DNA of 64,000 bases from Pezicula radicicola (Eukaryota > Ascomycota > Leotiomycetes > Helotiales > Dermateaceae): contig PDUO01000005.1 in NCBI GenBank assembly GCA_003008705.1, forward strand, positions 1,602,827-1,666,826. Reading direction: 5' to 3'. A program made the translations under genes and the position numbers. Each line of letters starts with the position of its first letter. Positions within the stretch are counted from its first letter, which is position 1. The notes beneath the pieces were generated by a model. It had not been told where the DNA came from, did not search any database, and saw only the letters and a program-made list of their open reading frames with translations. Positions 31,620 through 43,219 of this stretch are shown here, piece after piece.

Positions 31620-32167
31620 GGGTTTTCCAGGGAATGAACGGGATGTTGTAGAAAGGTGTAACGAAAAACGGTAGTTTATAGCGAGAACACACTTCGAATA
31701 ATTACATTTCTTAAATGAAGATCGTAACATTGAGTAAAATATGGCTAGAACGGTTTGATAGCTGTGATAAGCGCACTGCTTCCATATTGGCTACTGAGAT
31801 GATCGAGCACAATATTGCGCCACCCATATTTATGTCATCTCGCTTAGGCTGCTAGATTAGCGCTAGTCCCCCTATTCAGCACTCAGACCAACAATATTGC
31901 TTATTTTACCAGTAGGTATAATTGAAGGCTATGATTATTCGATCGATTTATTATCGTCTATAGCGAGTATTCTGGTAGAAAGTGTAGATTATTTGGCATG
32001 AACATGATGAGTAAACTATAGTTACGCGAGTATAGTATAAGTTATCTAAAAAAGTTGAAGTGAGGTACTCTAGCGAGTTCGTATTTTGGTATCATCTATA
32101 ACATTTAAATCATAATTCATAACTCATAATCAGTACACACACAAATCCACCACCGGAAATCAAGTCC
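31620..32167. other. Intergenic
   Basis: AT-rich spacer between the HET-like remnant and the DUF3433-type remnant. Nothing else is seen. Confidence 0.5.
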
Positions 32168-34987
32168 TCAACAAAGGCTCCCACTCAATCCCCTGATGCA
32201 ACTCTCCATTCCTCTCAACAAACCACCCAACCCCTCCAAATAGTTCTCTCGCTCCCCACTCCCCATATTCGCCGTCCCCTCAAAGTCTACTAACATACTA
32301 CTCGCAAACGAATATGCGATTATACAACCGAGAGATTTAGATAGTCTAGGTACATAACATGTTCTTCTCCTTCTTACTATTGCTATGAAGGAGATTATGT
32401 AGAGTGCTAGGAGGGTGAATGTTATTGCGAACATGGGTACTGATGGTACTTGTCGTGCTTGTCGGAACACTTTTTGGATTAGGATTGACGATGCTGGTGC
32501 TTGAGAATCGAAGAGTTGATCTGGGTATTGAGAGAAGAAAATGGCGAAGGTCATTCCATATACTGCACTTGCTGAGTCTCCTAGTGTAGCCACAGTGCGA
32601 TCTTTATATTCGGTATATTTCGCGTCTCGATACTATGCTGTTAATAACCCTACCCAGTCGAAACGGGAACTTCCTTCGGGGTCATTATTATGGATTTGGC
32701 TGGACCAGTATGCGGTATCTATATAAGATTCGCTGACTGGTCCCATAAAGTTCTGCCATCCCCCGGCAAAAATCGTATTCTCTTGTGCGGTGTTTGGGAT
32801 CTCGGTTGCGTTGAGAATTTGTTTGTCGCTGTTGAATTGGATGGTGTAGTTACAGGCGGCTGAAGGTATTCTGAACAGAAGTGGAAGGGGGTCGGTTCCG
32901 AGCGAACCTCCTTTGGCAGCCACTGTCTCAGTTGTAGCTGTGCTTGTTCCTTTGTGGGTGTTAGTCTTTTGAATAGTAGGTAGATGTGAACAATAGGAGC
33001 TGTGCTGACGAGTTTATAAATTGCTTAATTTCACGAATCTTTCGCTGAACAGTGCCGAGTTACTCAAGGCAAGCGAGCTACCTCCACAAACAAATTGGTA
33101 GTGCTCAAATGAAGTGAGGTACTCCAATTAAGCGACAACGAAACTCGTAGGTATAGAACAACTTACTTTTCGATGAATTCAGGTTGCAAATCTGAAATAG
33201 TGTAGATGCTTGGCCTGTTGGTGTCTTCCCTGAACGGAATTTGAATCTTCACCTCTGACCGATTCTTGGAGATCTTTGGTTGTATGGCGCTGAGTCGTCT
33301 CTGAAAGCGGACCAAAGCGACCTCTATCACCGTTGCCGTCAGCTTTTAAGCTTATTATTGCCGAGATTGAGTGAGGATCGTGCTTTAGTATGCTGTCCCT
33401 TTTTCGATGAAGTAAAATAATTGTGAGAGCAGATATCGTCAAACGCTCAGTATTGCTTCCGAAGCTATTATAAAAGGAGTAATAACGACCACCGCTGACA
33501 CAAGCCGAGTTTGAATTCTTGTAGAGGTGCCAGATGTTGCTGAAGAAGACGAACCAGACACAGATTAATGTGCAACCACAAAGGCTATTCCAAATGCGTT
33601 GTCTAATAACATGGTGAAAGCGTCCTCTGGACTGTTGAATAGCCTTGCTTAGTCTGGAGCCGTTTCAAGTGCAATCTTTCCAATTGACATCTCAGGGGAA
33701 ATATCAATTTGGTCGGGGAAGGAGACATTGGCTGGTTCTTGCGGAGTAGCAAAATTGGAGGCAAGCCAGCCAATAGGCTTTCGAAATGATTTATGTTGAA
33801 GAGTTTTGGATCCATTGTGGTTCTACTTTGTTGCAGACGTTACTCATCCAGCCAAATGAGTGTTCCATTATCGCTACTGACTCCAATAAGAGTCTCAGCT
33901 GTGTAATAATTTGCAGTACATACAACGGACTTTTGACTAGTATTGTATCGTGCGGCGGAAGATGGAATATGCTCATCGTAGTAGGAAATGTTAGCCAGAG
34001 ATATAGCTTGAAGTATGGTAGCAGCATGCCAACAACTTGGACAATCGCCATCTGAGTTTCTTCTATCTCCATATCCGGTAACATATTTATATTGGCTATC
34101 CGTGCTAGTCATATTTACAACATAATCCAACCACTCCGATTCAATATAGACATTCGCTTCTGTCTGGGGTTGACCGGTAAGCTTGAATCTCATGTTCTAG
34201 CCCAACTCGATATTTCTTTTACTGGGAAACGTAATACTTCCGCTTGATGGAGCACCAAGTTCGATATCAGTATCATTCTGCAGCGTAAATTGATAAGTTG
34301 TGAAATTTTGACCGGTTATGGAACTACAATTGAGCTCCGTCCAGTACGAGGTAGAATTTGCTGTCAGGGTTCTGTTCCCCGAGCCAGAATCAGCTTTTAC
34401 AACCTGCTGAACCGAAAGGAGCGATGTTATATCTCAAAGTTGTAAAGGCCGGTAGAGCAGCATTTTGTAGAAGAACCGAGAAGGCCTGCGTCAGATATTC
34501 GCTGTTCAAGGTGAGGTTCTGATTGTCGAGTGGAATGGTTGGGATTTCCCTACTGTTGATTCTGACAACTTCAGGCAGAGTGATCGTTTTGACACCCATG
34601 TGAGAACTTGATAATGAGCCGAGCGCTATTGACGATAACAAGAATACAAGAGTGCATATTGCTACACCTGAGTTCTTTTGGTCGAAACGCGATGAAGGGT
34701 ACAAGGAAGGAATTTTCATACGGATATTTAAAGAAGATATCCTCTCCTAGAATTCCTCGAGGTCGTGAGAGATCCGGGAATGGTTCATACCGGCAGGTGT
34801 CTGAGTCCACGACTTGGCAAAACAATGAATATAAAACTGCTACTATGACTGGAAGGTAATTATAGAGATCTGGGTTTTCCACTTGTATCAAGCCATTATT
34901 TCGATCACTGATCCTTGTTATCAAGACAAGTACAGTACAGTAAGACGTATTGCTCAGAGCGTTGCGAGGATGCCCAGAAAGTGCCAT
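32168..34987 (-). pseudogene. Broken DUF3433-type membrane protein
   Basis: A minus-strand gene in pieces, starting at ATG 34987. In order it contains LYNYLPVIVAVLYSLFCQVV then RYEPFPDLSRPRGI (DUF3433-like membrane start); a frameshift near 34680; VAICTLVFLLSSIALGSLSS; an extracellular Asn-glycosylation-rich part; KIALETAPD interrupted by TAA, then ARLFNSPEDAFTMLLDNAFG; a helix followed by RKRDSILKHDPHSISAIISL, a family hallmark; the second extracellular part WQNFMGPVSESYIDTAYWSS; GLLTA interrupted by TAG (32633-35), then YRDAKYTEYKDRTV; and a final membrane segment MFAITFTLLALYIISFIAIV. Two TTACTCAA repeats (33054-33136) sit between the fragments. The family is a large fungal plasma-membrane protein of unknown role. 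The stops are each one C-to-T from Gln. Confidence 0.6.
33054..33136. repeat. TTACTCAA-type repeats within the DUF3433 remnant
   Basis: Two copies: cgagttactcaaggcaagcg with agctacc, and gctcaaatgaagtgaggtac with tccaattaagcg. They lie in a non-coding stretch (about 32925-33178) that separates two parts of the broken gene, in either an intron or an insertion. Confidence 0.65.
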
Positions 34988-35626
34988 CTAAGTCCGAAAG
35001 GCTTCTATGGTTTCGTGCGCTTCCTCTGTTTGTTCTATTTCTGAAAATGGCTACCTTTGATACTAGTGGTTGTGGAGCTTGGTACTGGTTTTCGCGGGAT
35101 ACTCATATCGCTCGTTCTACGAGATAACGGCGGCTAATGGAGGGGCTCCAGTTCCAGGTCCATCGTATCCCTGTATGAGGGTGGTAATATTTCCCAAAGA
35201 TGATAGAAGGCTGGAGGACTACATACTTTGTATTGTAGGTAGTTGTTCCCAAGGCTTTGATGGCCAGGTGGTACAGACTATGGAACATTATATAAGTGCA
35301 CGAGGCACAGGTTTCGTTTATTCTTCATTCGCTGAATAATACCTTGTGAGCCGCTGCCAAGGAGCCATCAGCGCCATAATTGGTTAGTTGTACAGTACGG
35401 TACATATGCTACGCTATAACTGTGTCAGAAGGCTGTGCTAACTAGCTGTAAGCACTAAGCCTTCCATTCCAGGACCCAAAAAAATAGGCAACAGATACGC
35501 ACTTCTTCCATGCACAACTATAATCATCGTCAATCTTATTCCATATAAGGTTATTATCAAAATTTACGAGCACCAAATTCAAGAACACAATACGCCTTTC
35601 ACACTTGCTCTACCACACTTGGTATT
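34988..35626. other. Intergenic, upstream region of the ubiquitin-like/protease gene
   Basis: This holds the divergent upstream regions of the DUF3433-type remnant (minus) and the gene at 35627 (plus). Open frames here (35070-35339 and others) show no domain. Nothing more is seen. Confidence 0.5.
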
Positions 35627-38600
35627 ATGGCTTCACCACTTCTACAGCCGCAACCGGTTGCTCATGCTGGCTCGGCTGGCATGATGGTGATATCTGTTAG
35701 GGATATGAACGCTAGAAAGTTAAAACTAGAGGTTGACATTGAAACCACCGTCAGTCAGCTCTATACCAAGATATCACGCAAATGGAAACTTGAGCGAGGG
35801 ACTCATGATCTACTTTACGGGGGCAAAAGACTTGAGAGAACGGCAAAAATCACCAACTACGGCATCCGAGATGGAGCAAAAATACATCTCATCACAAACC
35901 CAAGGGCCGAAAAGGAAAAGAAATACTCTGCTTCCGTAATCCAAGTTCCAGTAATTACTAGTGATCATATCATTAGACTCGTGTCAATCGATAAGGAAGC
36001 GAGCGTAATAGACCTGAAAAGAGCCATCGCGGATGCTCTTGGATACGATATCACTAGGCAACGCCTCACTCATTATTTGAACCGCGATGTACTACGCTCT
36101 CAAGACCAAAGGGACATCGACGAGCTAGGCGTATCAGAAGAGTCGATCATTCGTTTACATGTAATAGACAGCAGACCATACACTATCTTCATTGGTTGTC
36201 CGGATGATACACCCATCCCACTAGTTGTAATATCATCAGATTCGATCCGGACACTCAGGGGTCTTGTAGAAGTTAAAAGTGGAATTCCTGCTCCAAGAAT
36301 AAGGTTCCTTCTAGACTCGAAGTTTCTTCTGGATTCGGACATTCTCGCAGATTGCTATATTGACCGAGACTGCATACTCCAGTTGTCAATCATGCCGAAA
36401 AGCTATGGGTTATCCCAAAACAATGCGCAGCAGATAAGGGTTGATCTAGAATACATCGGTGGCGTCAAGGAAACTCTTGAATGTTCCGAGTCAGCTACAG
36501 TCTGGTCCATCAGAGAAACATTATCCGACCGAGGATTAGCATCGATACCCATGTCGCATATAGAACTTTACAATAACGGAAGATCTCTGAAAAATAATGA
36601 ACAGCTCAGAGCCATTGCATCATTCCAATCACAGAAGACCTTGGAGGTCAGATTAACAGGACTTGCTATATTCGACCTACGTATTCAACTACCAAATGGT
36701 GATCAGCTTCCTAGAATTTTAACGTCATCAAACGCCCCTATTTGGAAAATCAAGGCCGAGATACTCCAGAAATATCCTTCCAGTGTCCCAAATCATCCTT
36801 CTAATTTTGAGATTACCATTCTAGGAGAGGTTCTTAACTTAGATTCCTCATTAAGCTCACTAGGCCTCGAAGGCTCTACTACGCTAGAAGTACGAATTCG
36901 AGAGCCCCATATAATAAACGACCTGGCTGCATATGATTTGTCCGAAAATGAACAAGACTTAACCTCAGGAGCGAGCTCAAACACTATGGAAAGCTCTACA
37001 CCAGCACTGACATCAAACGAAGAGGCATCATTAGTACTCACTGCTCAGTCACCAGCCAACGACGGTTATGATAACCTAAGTTTTGAAAGCGGGGAATCTG
37101 GTTCCGGTTTATTTAATGATGAAATTCATCTATTTATGGATAAATCAGCAACTCTCTCTGATGATAACTGGAAGGATTTGCGGCCGTTGCTCCCTGAATT
37201 CTTGAGGTGGGACATCGAGTATTGTAGATCATGCTGGACATTCACGCCGAGCATGGATATTCCACGCAGCGGAGTTCCTCTCACTATCGCGGGAGCACCT
37301 GTGATCATCCCTGTGGAACATAGCTACCCTTTGAGTGGTGCCGTCGCTCCTCCGGAGGATCCTTTGTCAACGATGATTGACCCAAGGGCACCGATAGAGA
37401 TTGAGACAATTGCAGTGGCTTTTCAAGAATTCCCAGAGGCATATGGTTTTTATGTCCTTCTGAATGGGTTTCTTCAGGTACTTGTTCCGAAACACTTCAA
37501 CTATGATTGGGCGTACTCATATCGACCAAATTACTTTGGGGGCTTAAAAGTATGCTATATTAGGAGTAATATGGCTCCTACCGCGAGAACGAGCGACCAC
37601 CGGACCCGGAGAAGACCAAGAAACCACCCTCAATCGGCTGCTTCGCAGAGCTCGTCAGGTCAGACGTCGACTTCCTCCATCAAGCTAGAAAATGAAATCG
37701 AGGCTCGGGCTAAGAGTTCGAGTTCAAAGCAAACGCACACAGGTAGAATCGGAGTTCGAACGATTAAAGATGGGAAAACTTACTTAACTATGTCCACACA
37801 TGTAATTACAAGCTCCTTGCTCGCAAAGGATAGAGGTCCATTTCTCCGTCGTATCTTTAGTAACTCACAGCAATCTTTGGGCAACAACTGGCATGAAGAG
37901 GTAGACGTTCTTGTCGAAGGAATAAAGGTAAGTCAATGGGTCCGCTTCTCTGATATATATATCTAGTTCACTCACCAGTGGTGTCCACTAGGTCGGAAGA
38001 GTTCATAAAAGCTTTGATGTTGATCCCGAGGAATATCCAAATGGATTTAAGCATGATGTTAGCCTTGTACATCTACTTGATGAAAGTAAAGCTCTCGAGG
38101 TAGAATCTCCCATTCCAAACCTTGGGTGGCTCGGCAGATCAGCCTGGCACCATCTACGCGAAAGGCCCAATAACCTTCACATCCTTGTAAGTGACGAAGA
38201 CTCTGGGGCTAGAACGATACCATCAGTTACGCCTTCGCAATGTCTGGTACGTGTATCAAACAGTGGCCCATCGAACTGTGCTTATCAGTGTCCAGATTAT
38301 TGGCGAAGGCATCTTTCAGAATCACAGTAAGCTATACGCAAACAAGAAACGCCAGTTGTCGCTGCATAGAAGAAGTGATCAGTTTCAAGACGAGGAACTT
38401 AAAGTCTGGAAATCTCTCGTGTCACGTTCCATCTTATATCGGGTTTCACCTGATTTTGAAATTCCAGGGGGGAACAGTGGGCTAGCGCTCTATGCCGAAG
38501 GCCCAAGGTCTGATAACACCGTGGGTCCAGGTGTGATAGGATTCCAATCGTTTGTTCAGAGATCCAATCATGTTCAGACATACGAGATGGAAGGGAGTGA

Positions 38601-38691
38601 CCTCGATGCGAGATTGAGAAAAGGATATGTCGCATTTTATGGTGCTTTCAAAGTGCCGCGAGAGCTTCGGAACGACCATCTCATCCTATGA
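35627..38691 (+). CDS. Five tandem ubiquitin-like domains fused to a trypsin-like serine-protease domain
   Basis: Three exons: 35627-37927, 37992-38186 and 38296-38691 (963 residues). Five ubiquitin-like repeats can be traced by their beta-beta-alpha-beta pattern, at about residues 19-90, 104-180, 185-255, 269-344 and 348-427. Repeat 1 has VSQLYTKISRKWKLERGTHD then LLYGGKRLERTAKITNYGIR. None ends in Gly-Gly, so they are not processed ubiquitins. A Ser/acid-rich linker (430-510), a conserved-looking region (510-645) and a basic Ser-rich linker follow. The C-terminal ~250 residues resemble a trypsin-like fold: TMSTHVITSS (His725), NGFKHDVSLVHL (Asp789) and PGGNSGLALY (Ser893) are in the right order and spacing for a catalytic triad. 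GVIGFQSF comes after the Ser. I infer a ubiquitin-like adaptor/protease fusion in a HET/STAND-rich region. I know no named family for this architecture. Confidence 0.78.
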
Positions 38692-38755
38692 TACTTGGGT
38701 TTGATGATGAATACATAACAAATTATACTGATACATTCCGTCCCGCTCTTTGGTC

Positions 38756-40256
38756 TTAGAATGATCCAATCACTTGAGCAATTCCCAACCCGACTTGCAA
38801 CAACGACAAAAATAGAATAATAGTACCAAACCTGTCACCATTAGCCTCTGACAGCTTGGGAAGCGATCCCTCATCGCAACGCTTTAATATCGAGAACTTA
38901 CAAAAATGTCCAAAACTGCAAAGTATCGCGTTTGTCTGTAAATAATACCCAGAAATTCCAAGGTTTAGCAGAATTCAGATGTTCCTCCAATGCAACAATC
39001 CTAGGCCAGAGATGAGGAAATAGATCATGGCTCCAGTCCTCAGGTTCAGTGTGTATCATAAGGTCAACCAAGAAGGTATCGAACTCATCATTTGCCTTCC
39101 CGCCGAATCTCTTCCCCGGCCTGGTTTTCCCTCTCAGGATATCCAGCTCACGACCTCTTAAGCGATGGAGACAACAGCATCGACACCAGCACAAAAGATG
39201 TAGACCAACCGCCTTTCCATATCTTACATGCGGTATTCGTGTGCCGTACGAATTGAAAAGTACGGAATAGGACGCGTGTATTTCATTAATAAGTGTTGCT
39301 GGTATACCAACGCGCAACAGAGATCCGCCTTTCAGAGCACAAGGAAGTGCAAATAACTCCAGCGTATGATATCCGGCATGAGGAGTAAGTAGAAGATGCC
39401 TGGAGAAATTCAGAGTCCATGAGATACGTGTGTTAGCAAGTGAGGAAAGTGTGTAGGCATTAAGATGTGTCGATTTGATGCAGGCCGCTTCCAGAAAGTC
39501 ACTATATACATCTTGCAAAAGATGAATATTTGCATTGTCCGCCCTAGGATCCAAGGCCGGAGTTGGAATTGCTGTAGATATCGCACTTATACCGGGAGAC
39601 TCGGGAACAGGTATCAAGCCACTTCCGCGCAATAATTCTGGTAGTGTTGCATCCAGTGCGGCATCACACTCGTTTTCCGTACTCTTCCCTTGTCGAATAC
39701 AATATGCAAGCTGGATCTGCCTATGAGCTCCTGCCTTTACGAAATAACTCCATGCTGTAGTCCAAATCCCCAAAATATAAAGCACAGTATCTATCACGAG
39801 GTCGCGGCGTAATCGTCCCTCTTTTACATCTTGGAAAAATTGCTCTTCAGAGTTGCAAATACAGTCCACATATGATCGGAGAGTGCATGGCGAGGTTCTA
39901 TCGTCCGAGAAGTCCTGAACTATCCGCGTAAAGAGCGATATGTATTCGCCAATCGTATCAGAGTTATTATGTCTGTTCTTTATATAGTTGATGTATGGGA
40001 CTGAGATGTTAGTCGAATCCGATTCAGAAAACCCAAGACTCTTCACAAGGGCCCTCTCAAGCGTTGGCAACATTATATCGGATGGAAACTTGACGGCCAA
40101 CAGGCCCTCTAAGTTGTAAATCCTCGGCAATACGTGAATGTGCTTGCAAAATCTATAGTAAAAGAGAGAAGCGACGCCAAAGGACAAGAAGTTTGCAGTT
40201 CTTTTGCTTGTTACTCTTATCAAGGCTGGTGGTGGCGCAGTTATGCACCTGAACAT
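38756..40256 (-). CDS. Uncharacterised fungal protein with C-terminal membrane anchor
   Basis: Two exons: 40256-38902 and 38831-38756 (476 residues). The 68-nt intron (GTAAGT..GACAG) is needed: exon 1 ends DKRDTLQFWTF and exon 2 adds LFGTIILFLSLLQVGLGIAQ and VIGSF, a single hydrophobic helix at the very C-terminus. The body is soluble and helical, with motifs such as NFSRHLLLTPHAGYHTLELF and KPWNFWVLFTDKRDTLQFW. It also has a Cys-rich patch (LLCWCRCCCLHRLRGREL). I do not recognise a named domain. The tail-anchored layout suggests a protein held on a membrane by its C-terminus. It is convergent with the ubiquitin-like/protease gene, with only 64 bp between the stops. The frame can be read further left, but GTG 40262 is less likely than ATG 40256. 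Confidence 0.7.
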
Positions 40257-40262
40257 AGCCAC

Positions 40263-40876
40263 ATTTGTCCTACCGAACTTGAACGCACAGAATGAGCGAA
40301 TTGAAAAACTGCAGATTAAATGTTAATCTAATAGACTTAGATCTTTCTATTCTGCTCACTAGAGAGAAAAAAAAGATAATCCTATTGAGACGGGGGCAGA
40401 AAAGGGAGGACTAGCGCCATCCCACACTCTAGACAAGAAAGTTATACTAGTATCTATAGTTTAGAGGTTAGTTAGTTCTACTTAATAGCTTTAATTTAAG
40501 CTACTTATAATAAGATTTAGAGTATTAGTTATTAACCCTAACCCTATAAGTTACTTAGATCAAGTGAGTTACCTAGAATATATAAGTTACTCAGATCAAG
40601 TGAGTTACCCAGAATGTATAAGTTACTCGGATCAAGTAAGTTACCCAGAGTGAATAAGTTACTCGGATTAAGTGAGTTACCTAAGTTATAATAGTCTTAA
40701 ATAGTTCTGTAGTGTTTTCGACAATTAATTAATTAAATTATTTCGATGGGGTGGCCTAAGCGTCAAAAAAGCAGAGAAAAGGCAAGTCACTGTAAACTCA
40801 AAATTGCATAAGCGAATCATCTCGTAATATTACAAAGAATCTATATATTCTTTAATCTTCTAATAACACACCCCCT
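40263..40876. other. Intergenic with telomere-like bit and 36-bp tandem array
   Basis: Spacer upstream of the gene at 40256 (minus) and downstream of the transporter (minus). It holds TTAACCCTAACCCTA at 40532-40546, two and a bit telomere-type repeats. The tandem array 40547-40690 follows directly. Confidence 0.7.
40547..40690. repeat. Four 36-bp tandem repeats of the TTACTCAA family
   Basis: Units start at 40547, 40583, 40619 and 40655, exactly 36 bp apart. Each reads taagttactcagatcaag plus tgagttacccagaatgta with a few changes. Each unit is itself two 18-bp halves, so the basic monomer is 18 bp: (t)(a/g)agttac(t/c)ca(g/a)at(c/t)aag. This is the cleanest copy of the motif dispersed over the window and defines its period. 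There are no spacers, so it is not a CRISPR array. Confidence 0.9.
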
Positions 40877-42593
40877 TCAAATAGACAAATCAGCACAACT
40901 GAAAGCCGGAGTAGTGCTACCTGAGTAATCAGAAATAATAGCTTTTACAGCGGCGTAAAGGCCCGGACCAAGCAAGAACAGTCCACACATCATAATAAAA
41001 ACATGAATAACAGTCATGACAGACCTCCCAGCATTAGCGAACAATTTTCCCTTGTAAAGCTGCCAGTAAGCGACAGCGAAGTATATAAAGCCGAAGAAGG
41101 AATCGAAGGCAGCACTGAGAAGAGAGAGGAAATCTCCCATGCTAGGAACGACTTCAGAGAAGATAAATGCAATGGCCCAGATACCGGTCATAACTGCTCC
41201 CCAAACTCCCCATCCGATGACTGTGTTACTGTGCGCGTGTCTTGACTTCCCCATGATTCGGAAGTAGATAAATTTGGCACTGACGTTTGCGTAGATTACG
41301 CCGATTACGAGGGTGGGAACGATGACGAAGGCGAATGAAGCTTTCTTGTAGGCTACGACACCCAGAGAACCGAAAGCTGGGGCGGTGGAGTATTGCCCTA
41401 AGTATCTGAACCCAATTGCTGGGGGTACAATGAACAAGAAGGCGGAAATGGCGGTCAGGACAGCGAGGGATTTTGGGAAGTCTTGTGGTCGTTCCATTTC
41501 GGAGATAAAGGTTGGGAAGAGAATTTGAGGAACCCAGAGAAATGTGACGTTCAAGACGGCATTCATACATGCGACCCAAGTTGTGCCAGGGAGAGGGAAT
41601 GCATAGGTCCTAACCGCTCCGTCGGTTGGGTAGTCACCGTTGTAACCATAGAGAGGAGCTTTCTCGATACCAGCAAAGATGAGGAAGAGAAGGATGGCTA
41701 TGCCCATGCAGGCAGCTATGAAAGTAGGACGCCAATAGTTAGTAACTAAGTCGGGAAGGGAAGTCAAGTGGAGAGCGCTGGCTACTAACCTGAGAACATT
41801 GACATGAAAGAGACATGGTTCAAGGTCCTTGGTAAGGACATCACGATACCCATTAGCATTGAGATGACAGAAAAGACAACGGTGCATAGCGAGTGATCCG
41901 ACAGGGTGTTGAGGACCTTGGCCCCGGTAAGAATGTGGAAACCGATAAGAAGAATATTGTTGGCGAGCAACATAAATCCAGTTAGTTCATAAGCAATTAG
42001 GTTCTTTCCAAAGGCGTAGTACCCAAAATCACCTATGAGACACCAATGTCAGCTTAGGGCCTCTAAGTTTCAAAGCGCATTCATGAGGTCAGGAAGAATG
42101 AACTTGCAGATATCCATGATCTCAGGATGCTTCATGATAAACTTGTGCATAGTTATGGAGGTGATCCAGAAGAGGACACCAGCGACAACCATGGTGATAA
42201 TTCCTGGAACCCACCCTAAGACGCTAAAGAGATATATGTTAGTGTTGTTAAATCTATGCTGCGGCAAGTGAAACTTACGAGAGTGACCATGACTGAGCCA
42301 TAATAGCAAGGCATATTTGGTCTCCAGCGAGCAGCCAGGCAGCTTTCTGCCATGACATGGTCCGGAGCTTGATCTCATGTTGGTGATCTATTGAACGAAG
42401 CAAACAAGGTAATTGTTAGCGAAGAAGCTCAACGAACTTGGAGTGTTGGATTGGACCAATTCTCACCTTCAGTAACCAGAGCATTGATGGTGTTAAGAGA
42501 GCTGTCGTTATCGGACTCAAACGCATTGGTGTTGCCCAAGAGTCCCAAGACGGGCGGCTTCTGCTTCTCGTCAGGATAAGTGGGTGTTGACAT
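40877..42593 (-). CDS. Neutral amino-acid transporter, AAAP family (Mtr-like)
   Basis: Five exons: 42593-42467, 42387-42279, 42223-42108, 42032-41790 and 41715-40877 (477 residues). It has a cytoplasmic N-terminus (MSTPTYPDEKQKPPVLGLLG) and then about eleven hydrophobic segments. Family motifs: HEIKLRTMSWQKAAWLLAGD, GVLFWITSITMHKFIMKHPE, DFGYYAFGKNLIAYELTGFM, LLIGFHILTGAKVLNTLSDH and MSLPRTLNHVSFMSMFS. These match fungal permeases of the Neurospora Mtr type (neutral and aromatic amino-acid import at the plasma membrane). Intron 3 (42107-42033) uses a GC donor (ATCT|GCAAGT) and restores MDICDFGYYAFG. All junctions keep frame. It is the second amino-acid transporter in the window; the AAT-type one at 1-310 is unrelated in family. 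Confidence 0.9.
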
Positions 42594-43219
42594 GGTGCAG
42601 AGGTGTTTGTCTGGACCGTCAGGTTGGTACAATGATATTGTTATATGTTATCATTCAAATTGATGAATCCGGAGAAAAGAATTTATTATTGTGGTTGTAG
42701 GTATGGCGTTATTATTTAAGAGATTGCGTTATCAAAAGTGGATGCCTCCTGCAGCTGAAATACTGGTTTGCCCCAGTCGTGTTGTTACCAGCCCTTAAGA
42801 TGGGAGCGTTTTCATTCTAGTGATTGGTCAGGGAAGCACGTCTCCGGGGACGCCGGGATCCCATGTCTATAAGACGCGTTACAATTGGATCGCCAAAAAC
42901 GCCAATCTATTCCAGTGGTCTGGTGGCGAGATCAACTTGCTTCTCTTTCAACTCTCTAATATGATAGAACATATGCTAAAATGGCATCACAACTGCGGGC
43001 AATACACAGGTACTTCAAATATCTATTTTAATTGACGTATACATCAGTCATTCAGTTATCGAGTAGCCAGATATCTAACATTGCACATTTCTTTTAATCG
43101 TCGGGTACGGAGTATTCGCTTAGGTCTTGCGAATTACCGAACGGTTAATGTAACCCGAGAAGGTCTACGGTTGAAAGTTAACCTTCGCCTGACCTTTACC
43201 TGACCTTGACCTACCCATC
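42594..43219. other. Intergenic, transporter upstream region
   Basis: This is the upstream region of the minus-strand transporter. No repeat or further gene is seen; the frame at 42820-43035 is not supported. Confidence 0.5.

Noticed and set aside
39239..39256. gtgccgtacgaattgaaaag resembles the arm of the 11325 element
   Set aside because: It lies within the coding exon of the gene at 40256-38756, matches only about 10 bp and has no opposite arm.
40547..40690. Possible CRISPR-like array
   Set aside because: The units are contiguous without unique spacers and the organism is a fungus; this is a minisatellite.
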